Part shown: positions 1 through 10,814 of the stretch, piece after piece
Layout: every line of letters begins with the position of its first letter
Position numbering within the stretch: the first letter of the stretch is position 1
Source: Symsagittifera roscoffensis
Taxonomy: Eukaryota > Xenacoelomorpha > Acoela > Convolutidae
DNA length: 64,000 nucleotides
NCBI RefSeq assembly: GCF_963678635.1
Contig: NC_087066.1
Span: 6,663,954 to 6,727,953 of the forward strand
Direction of reading: 5' to 3'
The notes under the pieces: generated by a model
Told to the model about the DNA's origin: nothing
Databases searched by the model: none
The model's input: only the letters and a program-made list of their open reading frames with translations
Made by a program: the position numbers and the translations under genes

Positions 1-2500
1 AAGAACATCTCATGATCTACAGCTTTTCGGGTGAACACAATCGAAGGACCACCTGTCATGTCTTCTCTTATTTTTTCACTCGAATCTTTATCTTTTTTGC
101 AAAAAAAAACATATTTTAAAATTGTAGATTTGTGTGGACATGTTTTGCTAGATTCCGAAGTGTACATCCAAGTTTCAACGTATCTTCCTCTTTGCTATGA
201 CGAAACCGATTTTTTTGTCGTGCTTCCAGAATTGAAACAACATCCTTGTTGTTGTACCCCTTCAAAAATTCTTTGCACAGTCATTTCGTTTTTCTGCAAA
301 GTCTCTGTAAGTAATTTTAATTATCCATACCAGAAGAGTCCTGATTCGAATGTTTTTCAGTGCTTGTTACACATCAAGCCCGCTCTTTTTCAGCTTCTCA
401 TAGTCCTAAAGGTATCCTAAATGTCTTTGTCCAGGATTCTAAGTTTCCCGAAAAAGTTTCACACGCTGGCAATTCGAAAAAAAAATCAAATTTTTCTTGG
501 TTATAAACCACTCATATCGGAAGTTTTCTTTGTTTTCGCTGGCTTTCTAGACTTTGAGAAAAGAGTTTAGAGTTGTTGCTCCTCTCAAAAAATTCTTGAG
601 GGAAATGAAAACGTTCGTTTTTTGATAACTGATGTTTCTTGTTCTTTTTTATGAATCAGATAGGAGATTAAGTAGGATTTGATCAGACTCAAGTATTATC
701 TGCTAATGGCACATCCAAAAACAATTAAATTCTTAACATATCTCTCCAGATATTCGTTCAAATCAATGAGCTGATTTTGCTGAATTCTCAAAAACTGGGT
801 TGGCATATCTACTTCTTCCAAATCTTTATGGCATTCGTCTTCGCGCTCAAATTTTTTAGGTAAAAATTTTTCACCTCCTTCGCTCGCTTGCTCAAAGATT
901 TTTTTCATTCGTTCATTGACAGCTGCTTCAATATCTTGGAAATTTTTATCATCTTCAGCTTAATTTTCTCAGCCCACGTAAGGAGGTTGTTTGCAAAATC
1001 AAAAACAAGTTTTGTGGATACTTAGTGTGCAAAAAATGTTCAACAATCAGCTTCGATAAATTAGAGACTGAAATTGGAGTTTTTTTCCAATCCAGTCTGT
1101 AGTTTGCGTCTTTCTTAGTTTTTCTGCAGGAACTGAAATCGATTCAAAATCGAAAATTGCTATTTAATTTAAAAAAAATTGATCTTCAGAAACAGAAAGA
1201 AATGATTTGCGAAACAGGGCATTGGGTAAATTTGTCGCACTCGATCCTTACTAGTAAGAGTATGCTTCTCGAAGTTCTCTGATCTGTTGAAGGAACTGCA
1301 ACAACCGGTACACCGTAAAAACTTGAAGAAGCCGCCATTATCATTTGTGTGAATGATTTGACTCTTAAACCTCAGTAGTTTAACTGTTCTATCAAATCTT
1401 CCCATTCTTCGTCGAGCTAGTTCTCCTACATATTCTCCTTATTGAATATCAAAATCGTAAATAAAAATGTTTCTTCGCTCAATACTCTCGACAACAGGTA
1501 AGTCTTCATGCAAACTCCGCTAAAATTTTTAAGACCATGACCAGACTTTGTTATGAATTCTGTAAAATATCTAGAAGTCTGATAGTGGAGATCATTATTT
1601 CCATTCTTGAACCTAGACAATGCGCAAAAAAAAATGACCTCTGTATGGTTCCCTGTCTCCGTTAGATAAAAGATAGTTAACTTGCGTATGTCATAGAAAA
1701 AACTTAGGTAATAAAGAGTCCGGACATCCCATTGGAATGTTTTTGAGCAAAGCAGCCAACATTGTTTTGTTAGTAATCAACTTGAATCTCCATTTCGTAT
1801 TTTGACATTACTGGGCACAATGTTCAACCATATCAAACTTTTCTACTTTCCTTGGATTGCTATTAAGTCTACTTCAGTACCCGGCAAATGGAATTTTTCA
1901 AACAAAGTATTGTTTTTATGGGGAAAAACTATCGATATTCACCGGTCTCAAAATTTTGAAGAACATAGAGCAATTTTAATTTTAGCGGCAGAATCGAGCT
2001 TGTTGAAGACTGAAGACTTTTTCAAATTTCTCGTAGATTATTTTAGTATCTAACGTGGGCTTTTGGAAATTAAATGTCTTATGTCTCCTATTATCCATCT
2101 CCGTATCCACCAGAACTTTTTAGAAATCACTTTATTACTCTTTCAATTTTTCTTCATCCCCCCTTCTTCCTCCACATTCTTAATCAAGTCAGCCAACGTA
2201 TCACAAGGTTCCTGTTTCTTAGCTCCATGTTCCATCCTTCGATTTTGTTGAACAGAGTAGTAAATGGGAACTGTTGCTCACAAGAAGAACAAACCGTTGA
2301 CTGCTTAGAAATTGGTTTGGCTTGCTTTTTGGCAACACTGTAGTCCATCCCTTCTTTGCTTTTCGTATGAAAAGGACAATTCGGAAACCTACATTTTTTT
2401 TCTTTTCACATGTATTGCGAAGTCTCGCAGCATCAGATTTCCTGTGTTCCTTACCACAGCTCTTGCACTTAATTTTCTCAGTTCAATTTAAAACAGGCTT
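1..2500 (-). pseudogene. Family B (protein-primed type) DNA polymerase relic, locus 1
   Basis: Read on the minus strand from about 2,495 down to 1, several frames together resemble the large polymerases of metazoan Polinton-like elements. First comes a Cys-rich segment (CKSC, then CEKKK, then CSSCEQQF; 2,480-2,270). A segment near 1,820-1,720 reads FKLIT, then AALLKNIPMGCPDS. A single-finger segment follows (CTGCCSSF, then an H, then RVRQIYP; 1,330-1,190). An exonuclease-side segment has QLIDLNEYLERY and VFG (800-700), and the far end has YNNKDVV (~240-270) and LKLGCTL (~130-190). Frames change at least four times and stops are scattered, so this is a dead copy; it continues off the left edge. 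The same landmarks recur at 25.6-27.85 kb, which supports the call. The catalytic polymerase motifs are not in the window. What is seen is motif order; the family is from recognition without a search. Confidence 0.62.
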
Positions 2501-2639
2501 TATCTAAAACGACGGAAACAATCAAACTGATTTCGCAAATGATCCAAAAATGATAAATTAAATTACCAATTGAATAATTGAAAAAACTTACTTACTTTTT
2601 CCTTTTCGCGAAAAAACAAACTGTAAAACTTAAAGTAAA

Positions 2640-4540
2640 ATTCAATTGACTGTTTCTGATTTGGAAACATAATTAAAGATTTAATTCGATCAAATGAGCG
2701 TATTTGTACAAACAACGACGTCATCAACTACGCAAATAGCCTTTTATGGTCATGATGTCATCTCTTCTACTTAAATCAGGTCAACACTTACTCAAATTGC
2801 GTTTTATGTTAATGACATTATTCTTTAAACAGAAGGGACGTCATTGCTCACGTGACTTTACGTATATGGTAATGACCTCATGGCCTAGAAAATCTATGGT
2901 TTTATGACAAAAATTATGGAATTTTTCGAAAAATTTTCAACCAATAGGAGCTCAGCACTTTTAAGAAATTTCTTTAAAAATTATCAATTAAAAAACATTT
3001 CAATTTTCTCGATTTACTCTACAGGAACAACAGAAAAAAAACTTCATTTTTGAGCTATCCTCTGAAATTTAAATCAAAATCAAATAAATTGACTATCAAT
3101 TCAAAATTTGCATTATTTCAATGATTATATACCAAAAATTCAATGAACTTGATGAAAAAATTTGGAGAAAACTCACTTGTTTTACTTTTTTCTCTTATCA
3201 CGGCAATTTTTCTTATGTTCACGGCAAACATTTTTTGATCATTCGTTTTTGCGATTGCTTTTGTGTATACTTTTACTCATTTGGAAGACTTAGTTCCAAT
3301 AAAGGCAAACTTTCTCTTATTAGGTACACCAACACAACATAAATGGTCTTTTCTTGGAATTGAAATCATCAATGGAACTTTGTTTCTGATTAAACACGAC
3401 TTTTATGTAAAAGTTCCTTAAAAGAAAGCTAAAATCTGATTAGACACGGGTACAGACCAAAAAAAGAAAATCTTTTCAATTGGTCACACCTTCACAATTC
3501 AGTTGAAGGTAGCCCCGCTCTAAACTAAAAATGTTTTTTTTTTCCAATTTAATTACCAATAACTACCTCCTCTCGCAGCTCTAAATCATTAAGAATTCTT
3601 GTTTCTATTCAGTTTTTTTCTTCTTACCAACTTATTGTTTCAATTCATTTTCTCACTGCAAAACAGCAACGGTAGAATTTTCACTTGATCTAGTGCTTAC
3701 CCAAGTGCGAAAATTACTCTCTGATTTATTTTTGGCACAATTGGCTAACCCAATTCAAGTCTGGCACATGGCGGAAGTGATGTGAAGGGGTTTCGATGAA
3801 CATCATATGAAACCAACTTCACAGGAAGCCAACTTGCAAGCATCACAGAAAACCAACTTGCATCAATGCAATTGATGGAGGAAGTGTCTGAGTGTGTGGG
3901 AATGAGTTTTTTATTTTTGCAGCAAAAACCTGTGGTTATTTAATTTTGCAATTTCTTGTGTGTACAAAACTACTTATTTGGAAATTTTGATTTTTTAAAG
4001 TTTTCTCTGATTGAACAGACAAGCTGCGATAAAGAACATTTTTCGTGATTGGAAACATCAAATTGAAAAAAATGCCATAAACGGAGCCTTTTTTCTAATT
4101 AGATACGACTTTTCATCAGAATATCCCTAGAAGAAAGCTAAGTTCTGACTGAACACGACTAGTCCGTATACGGAAAATCTAATCTGATCGAATAACCCAC
4201 ATATTTGAAGATACCCTTACTCTTAAGTAAAAATCATTCTTTTTCCAACTCAACTACAGTCAACTAGCTCCTCTCTCAGCTCCAAGCCAGACATAATCCT
4301 TGTTTTCAATCAGTTTTTTCAACTTATTTCTCAGTATGATCTTCTCGGTTCAGAATAACGATCTTACTTACTCGTTTGATTTTTTTTACCAGAATTGAAG
4401 ACAATCAAAGTGCTCGAGTCAGTCTCTGGGATTTTCTTGGCTCAAATGGACGACCCAATTCAAGTGTGGCAAATGATCGAGATCATGAGGAGAGACTTCA
4501 GTGAACGTCACCAGATGCAGGTTCCCATTACCGAGAGCCA
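2640..4540 (+). pseudogene. Decayed repeat-gene segment A1 (FLAQ/PIQVW exon-like modules)
   Basis: Four small plus-strand reading segments recur in every sub-repeat. In this copy: 3,293-3,421 reads VPIKANFLLLGTP, then NGTLFLIKHDFYVKVP and stop; about 3,665-3,870 carries FLAQLANPIQVWHMAEVM followed by a TGA in frame; about 4,078-4,132 reads INGAFFLIRYDF; and 4,336-4,540 carries VLESVSGIFLAQMDDPIQVW. The second and fourth are clearly related to each other, so the ~2-kb unit itself arose from an internal duplication. A ~430-bp block present in the B-type copies is missing here. The pattern hydrophobic-strand, DDP, helix, RRDF loosely resembles the start of an extended Tudor domain; that is inference only. 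Confidence 0.5.
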
Positions 4541-6718
4541 ATTGCCTTTTATGGTCATGACGTCATCTCTTCTACATAAACCAGGTCAACACCTACTCAA
4601 ATTTTGTTATATGTTAAAGAAGTCATTCTTTAAACAGAAGGGACGTCATTGTTCAAGTGAATTTCCTTACATGGTAATGACGTCATCGCCTAGAAAATCT
4701 ATGGTTTTATGACAAAAATTATGGAATTTTTTGAAAAAAATTCAACCAATATGAATTCAGCAGTTTATACAAAAAACTTTGATTGAAAAGTAATCATTCT
4801 TTGAAAATTATCAGTTAAAAAACATTTCAACTTTCTCGATTCACTCTACAGGAACAAGAGAAAAAATAACGTGTGATTTCCTTATTGATGAAAAGTATGT
4901 AGGTTCTTAACTGTTCAGAGTTTTTGGTTTTTTATGTTGTCCAAAATAGAGTTATACAACTAAGTAGAGGCCTATTTAGGGACACCTACTCAAGGAAGGA
5001 GTTTGTTTTTGAACCGAGTACTGAGTAGCAAAGCTCTAAACTTACTGCTGAGTTACACCCGACAATGAAAGAAAGTTTGTTGAATTTAGAAAGTTTGAAA
5101 ATCATCAAAAAGTCTTTGGATAATACTTCAAAAAAATTTTTAACCCACACTCGATTCCCAAAACTGTCAAATTGTCCCAAATGTGTCAAAACATTTTAAG
5201 TGGTTTTCAAAGTTAAAATTCCTGATTGGTTAGATTTGGCAAAAAATTTCCAGAGAATCGCTGTAAGAAAAATTCTTCAACTTTGAGCTATCCTCTCAAA
5301 TTTACATCAAAATCAAATAGTTTGACTATCAATTCAAAATTTGCATTATTTCAATGATTATAAACCAAAAATTCAACTGACTTGAGGAAAAAATTTTGAG
5401 AAAACTCACTTGTTTTACTTTTTTTCTCTTAGCACGGCAATATTTCTTATGTTAACAGCAAAGATTTTTTGATCATTAGTTTTTGCGATTGCTTTTGTGT
5501 ATAATTTTACTCATTTGGAAGAATTAATTCCAATAAAGGCAAACTTTCTCTTATTGGGTACACCACAAAAATATAAATGGTCTTTTCTTGGAATTGGAAA
5601 CATCAATGGAACTTTGTTTCTGATTAGACACGACTTTTATGTAAAAGTTCCTTAAAAGAAAGCTAAAATCTGATTAGACACGGGTACGGACCAAATAAAT
5701 GAAATATCTTCTATTGGTGAAACCTTCACGTTTCAGTTGAAGGTAGCCCCGCTCTAAACTAAAAATCTTTTTTTTTCCAATTTAAGTACCAATAACTACC
5801 TCCTCTCGCAGCTCTAAATCATTAAGAATTCTTGTTTCTATTCGTTTTTATTCTTTTTACCAACTTATTGTTCCAATTCATTTGCTCAGTGCAAAACAGC
5901 AGCGGTAGATTTTTCACTTGATCTAGTGCTTACCCAAGTGCGAAAATTACTCTCTGACTTATTTTTGGCACAATTGGCTTACCCAATCCAAGTCTGGCAC
6001 AAGGCGGAAGTGATGTGAAGGGTTTCGATGAACATCATATGAAACCAACTTCACAGGAAACCAACTTGCGAGCATCACAGAAAACCAACTTGCATCAATG
6101 CAAATGATGGAGGAAGTGTCTATGTGTGTGGCGATGAATTTTTTATTTTTGCAGCAAAAACCTGTGGTTATTTAATTTTGCAATTTCTTGTGTGTACAAC
6201 TTACCTATTTTGGAAGTTTTGATTCTTTCAAAGTTTTCTCTGAGTGAATACGACAAGCTGCGATAAAGAACATTTTTCGTGATTGGAAACATCAAATTGA
6301 AAAAAATGCCATAAGTGGAGCCTTTTTGTCTAATTAGATAAGACTTTTTATCAGAATATCCCTAGAAGAAAGCTAAGTTCTCACTGAACACGACTAGTCC
6401 GTATACGGAAAATCTAATCTGATCGAATAACCCACACATTTGAAAATACCCTTTCACTTAAGTAAAAATCATTCTTTTTCTAACTCAACTACAGTCAACT
6501 AGCTCCTCTCTCAGCTCCAAGCCAGACATAGTCCTTGTTTTCAATCAGTTTTTTCATCTTATTTCTTAGTATGAACTTCTCGGTTCAGAATAACGATCTT
6601 ACTTACTCCTTTGATTTTTTACCAGAACTGAATACAATCAAGGTGCTCGAGTCAGTCTCTGGGATTTTCTTGGCTCAAATGGACGACCCAATTCAAGTGT
6701 GGCAAATGATCGAGATAA
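4541..6718 (+). pseudogene. Decayed repeat-gene segment B1
   Basis: This is the fuller version of the sub-repeat. It starts with the TGACGTCA cluster, then has a segment at 5,067-5,200 with MKESLLNLESLK and KCVKTF before a stop, then VPIKANFLLLGTP-type sequence (about 5,529-5,655), the FLAQLAYPIQVW module (about 5,900-6,020, frame broken by a one-base loss after GTGATG), INGAFFLI-like sequence near 6,300, and MNFSVQNNDLTYSF leading into the FLAQMDDPIQVW module (6,571-6,716). The last module is truncated by the duplication junction at 6,718. The peptide segments recur more faithfully between copies than the frames do, which fits former coding sequence. Confidence 0.5.
4559..4686. promoter_or_regulatory. 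TGACGTCA cluster in segment B1
   Basis: Perfect 8-bp palindromes TGACGTCA lie at 4,559-4,566 and 4,679-4,686, 120 bp apart; a decayed AGAAGTCA lies halfway and a GGACGTCA between. TGACGTCA is the classic CREB/ATF element in animals. Whether this one is functional is unknown; it sits at the start of each sub-repeat and may simply be part of the repeated intron. Confidence 0.45.
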
Positions 6719-6734
6719 GTAAAACTTAAAGTAA

Positions 6735-8636
6735 AATTCAATTGACTGTTTCTGATTTGGAAACATAATTAAAGATTTAATTCGATCAAATGAGCGTATT
6801 TGTACAAACAACGACGTCATCAACTACGCAAATAGCCTTTTATGGTCATGATGTCATCTCTTCTACTTAAATCAGGTCAACACTTACTCAAATTGCGTTT
6901 TATGTTAATGACATTATTCTTTAAACAGAAGGGACGTCATTGCTCACGTGACTTTACGTATATGGTAATGACGTCATGGCCTAGAAAATCTATGGTTTTA
7001 TGACAAAAATTATGGAATTTTTCGAAAAATTTTCAACCAATAGGAGCTCAGCACTTTTAAGAAATTTCTTTAAAAATTATCAATTAAAAAACATTTCAAT
7101 TTTCTCGATTTACTCTACAGGAACAACAGAAAAAAAACTTCATTTTTGAGCTATCCTCTGAAATTTAAATCAAAATCAAATAAATTGACTATCAATTCAA
7201 AATTTGCATTATTTCAATGATTATATACCAAAAATTCAATTGACTTGATGAAAAAATTTGGAGAAAACTCACTTGTTTTACTTTTTTCTCTTATCACGGC
7301 AATTTTTCTTATGTTCACGGCAAACATTTTTTGATCATTCGTTTTTGCGATTGCTTTTGTGTATACTTTTACTCATTTGGAAGACTTAGTTCCAATAAAG
7401 GCAAACTTTCTCTTATTAGGTACACCAACACAACATAAATGGTCTTTTCTTGGAATTGAAATCATCAATGGAACTTTGTTTCTGATTAAACACGACTTTT
7501 ATGTAAAAGTTCCTTAAAAGAAAGCTAAAATCTGATTAGACACGGGTACAGACCAAAAAAAGAAAATCTTTTCAATTGGTCACACCTTCACAATTCAGTT
7601 GAAGGTAGCCCCGCTCTAAACTAAAAATGTTTTTTTTTCCAATTTAATTACCAATAACTACCTCCTCTCGCAGCTCTAAATCATTAAGAATTCTTGTTTC
7701 TATTCAGTTTTTTTCTTCTTACCAACTTATTGTTTCAATTCATTTTCTCACTGCAAAACAGCAACGGTAGAATTTTCACTTGATCTAGTGCTTACCCAAG
7801 TGCGAAAATTACTCTCTGATTTATTTTTGGCACAATTGGCTAACCCAATTCAAGTCTGGCACATGGCGGAAGTGATGTGAAGGGGTTTCGATGAACATCA
7901 TATGAAACCAACTTCACAGGAAGCCAACTTGCAAGCATCACAGAAAACCAACTTGCATCAATGCAATTGATGGAGGAAGTGTCTGAGTGTGTGGGAATGA
8001 GTTTTTTATTTTTGCAGCAAAAACCTGTGGTTATTTAATTTTGCAATTTCTTGTGTGTACAAAACTACTTATTTGGAAATTTTGATTTTTTAAAGTTTTC
8101 TCTGATTGAACAGACAAGCTGCGATAAAGAACATTTTTCGTGATTGGAAACATCAAATTGAAAAAAATGCCATAAACGGAGCCTTTTTTCTAATTAGATA
8201 CGACTTTTCATCAGAATATCCCTAGAAGAAAGCTAAGTTCTGACTGAACACGACTAGTCCGTATACGGAAAATCTAATCTGATCGAATAACCCACATATT
8301 TGAAGATACCCTTACTCTTAAGTAAAAATCATTCTTTTTCCAACTCAACTACAGTCAACTAGCTCCTCTCTCAGCTCCAAGCCAGACATAATCCTTGTTT
8401 TCAATCAGTTTTTTCAACTTATTTCTCAGTATGATCTTCTCGGTTCAGAATAACGATCTTACTTACTCGTTTGATTTTTTTTACCAGAATTGAAGACAAT
8501 CAAGGTGCTCGAGTCAGTCTCTGGGATTTTCTTGGCTCAAATGGACGACCCAATTCAAGTGTGGCAAATAATCGAGATCATGAGGAGAGACTTCAGTGAA
8601 CGTCACCAGATGCAGGTTCCCATTACCGAGAGCCAA
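6735..8636 (+). pseudogene. Decayed repeat-gene segment A2
   Basis: This is the counterpart of segment A1 inside the second 4,096-bp unit, with the same four small modules and the same in-frame stop after HMAEVM. It differs from A1 at only a few bases; one of them restores a TGACGTCA palindrome at 6,969-6,976 where A1 has TGACCTCA. Confidence 0.5.
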
Positions 8637-10814
8637 TTGCCTTTTATGGTCATGACGTCATCTCTTCTACATAAACCAGGTCAACACCTACTCAAATTTT
8701 GTTATATGTTAAAGAAGTCATTCTTTAAACAGAAGGGACGTCATTGTTCAAGTGAATTTCCTTACATGGTAATGACGTCATCGCCTAGAAAATCTATGGT
8801 TTTATGACAAAAATTATGGAATTTTTTGAAAAAAATTCAACCAATATGAATTCAGCAGTTTATACAAAAAACTTTGATTGAAAAGTAATCATTCTTTGAA
8901 AATTATCAGTTAAAAAACATTTCAACTTTCTCGATTCACTCTACAGGAACAAGAGAAAAAATAACGTGTGATTTCCTTATTGATGAAAAGTATGTAGGTT
9001 CTTAACTGTTCAGAGTTTTTGGTTTTTTATGTTGTCCAAAATAGAGTTATACAACTAAGTAGAGGCCTATTTAGGGACACCTACTCAAGGAAGGAGTTTG
9101 TTTTTGAACCGAGTACTGAGTAGCAAAGCTCTAAACTTACTGCTGAGTTACACCCGACAATGAAAGAAAGTTTGTTGAATTTAGAAAGTTTGAAAATCAT
9201 CAAAAAGTCTTTGGATAATACTTCAAAAAAATTTTTAACCCACACTCGATTCCCAAAACTGTCAAATTGTCCCAAATGTGTCAAAACATTTTAAGTGGTT
9301 TTCAAAGTTAAAATTCCTGATTGGTTAGATTTGGCAAAAAATTTCCAGAGAATCGCTGTAAGAAAAATTCTTCAACTTTGAGCTATCCTCTCAAATTTAC
9401 ATCAAAATCAAATAGTTTGACTATCAATTCAAAATTTGCATTATTTCAATGATTATAAACCAAAAATTCAACTGACTTGAGGAAAAAATTTTGAGAAAAC
9501 TCACTTGTTTTACTTTTTTTCTCTTAGCACGGCAATATTTCTTATGTTAACAGCAAAGATTTTTTGATCATTAGTTTTTGCGATTGCTTTTGTGTATAAT
9601 TTTACTCATTTGGAAGAATTAATTCCAATAAAGGCAAACTTTCTCTTATTGGGTACACCACAAAAATATAAATGGTCTTTTCTTGGAATTGGAAACATCA
9701 ATGGAACTTTGTTTCTGATTAGACACGACTTTTATGTAAAAGTTCCTTAAAAGAAAGCTAAAATCTGATTAGACACGGGTACGGACCAAATAAATGAAAT
9801 ATCTTCTATTGGTGAAACCTTCACGTTTCAGTTGAAGGTAGCCCCGCTCTAAACTAAAAATCTTTTTTTTTCCAATTTAAGTACCAATAACTACCTCCTC
9901 TCGCAGCTCTAAATCATTAAGAATTCTTGTTTCTATTCGTTTTTATTCTTTTTACCAACTTATTGTTCCAATTCATTTGCTCAGTGCAAAACAGCAGCGG
10001 TAGATTTTTCACTTGATCTAGTGCTTACCCAAGTGCGAAAATTACTCTCTGACTTATTTTTGGCACAATTGGCCTACCCAATCCAAGTCTGGCACAAGGC
10101 GGAAGTGATGTGAAGGGTTTCGATGAACATCATATGAAACCAACTTCACAGGAAACCAACTTGCGAGCATCACAGAAAACCAACTTGCATCAATGCAAAT
10201 GATGGAGGAAGTGTCTATGTGTGTGGCGATGAATTTTTTATTTTTGCAGCAAAAACCTGTGGTTATTTAATTTTGCAATTTCTTGTGTGTACAACTTACC
10301 TATTTTGGAAGTTTTGATTCTTTCAAAGTTTTCTCTGAGTGAATACGACAAGCTGCGATAAAGAACATTTTTCGTGATTGGAAACATCAAATTGAAAAAA
10401 ATGCCATAAGTGGAGCCTTTTTGTCTAATTAGATAAGACTTTTTATCAGAATATCCCTAGAAGAAAGCTAAGTTCTCACTGAACACGACTAGTCCGTATA
10501 CGGAAAATCTAATCTGATCGAATAACCCACACATTTGAAAATACCCTTTCACTTAAGTAAAAATCATTCTTTTTCTAACTCAACTACAGTCAACTAGCTC
10601 CTCTCTCAGCTCCAAGCCAGACATAGTCCTTGTTTTCAATCAGTTTTTTCATCTTATTTCTTAGTATGAACTTCTCGGTTCAGAATAACGATCTTACTTA
10701 CTCCTTTGATTTTTTACCAGACCTGAATACAATCAAGGTGCTCGAGTCAGTCTCTGGGATTTTCTTGGCTCAAATGGACGACCCAATTCAAGTGTGGCAA
10801 ATGATCGAGATCAT
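8637..10814 (+). pseudogene. Decayed repeat-gene segment B2
   Basis: This is the counterpart of B1 in the second unit. Unlike B1, its final module is not truncated: from the ATG at 10,630 an open frame of 136 codons runs to 11,040 through MNFSVQNNDLTYSFDF, VLESVSGIFLAQMDDPIQVW and RRDFSERHQMQVPITE and then into the TGACGTCA cluster of the next sub-repeat. The part after PITE is probably intron read-through, because the copies diverge in frame there. Confidence 0.5.
8653..8780. promoter_or_regulatory. TGACGTCA cluster in segment B2
   Basis: This is the same arrangement as at 4,559: palindromes at 8,653-8,660 and 8,773-8,780, 120 bp apart, with the middle site degenerate. Confidence 0.45.

Larger units (their letters stand above)
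2623..6718. repeat. 4,096-bp tandem unit, copy 1
   Basis: The sequence starting at 2,623 recurs at 6,719, a period of 4,096 bases, and the two copies follow each other head to tail. I noticed only a handful of single-base differences (for example at 2,875/6,971, 4,425/8,520, 4,489/8,580, 5,978/10,073 and 6,626/10,721). Each unit itself contains two older, more diverged sub-repeats of ~1.9 and ~2.2 kb. The junction falls inside an exon-like segment, which is cut at 6,716. The near-identity means either very recent duplication or an assembly artefact. Confidence 0.93.
6719..10814. repeat. 4,096-bp tandem unit, copy 2
   Basis: This is the second head-to-tail copy of the unit starting at 2,623. 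Its right end does not stop abruptly like copy 1: after 10,814 the exon-like segment continues into the third, diverged sub-repeat. This suggests that copy 2 keeps the ancestral junction and that the duplication breakpoint is the one seen at 6,718/6,719. Confidence 0.93.

Noticed and set aside
4986-5189. Minus-strand 67-codon frame starting MTHLGQFDSFGN, repeated at 9,081 and 17,409
   Set aside because: It is antisense to the plus-strand MKESLLNLES module, and the plus-strand reading is better conserved and ends consistently.
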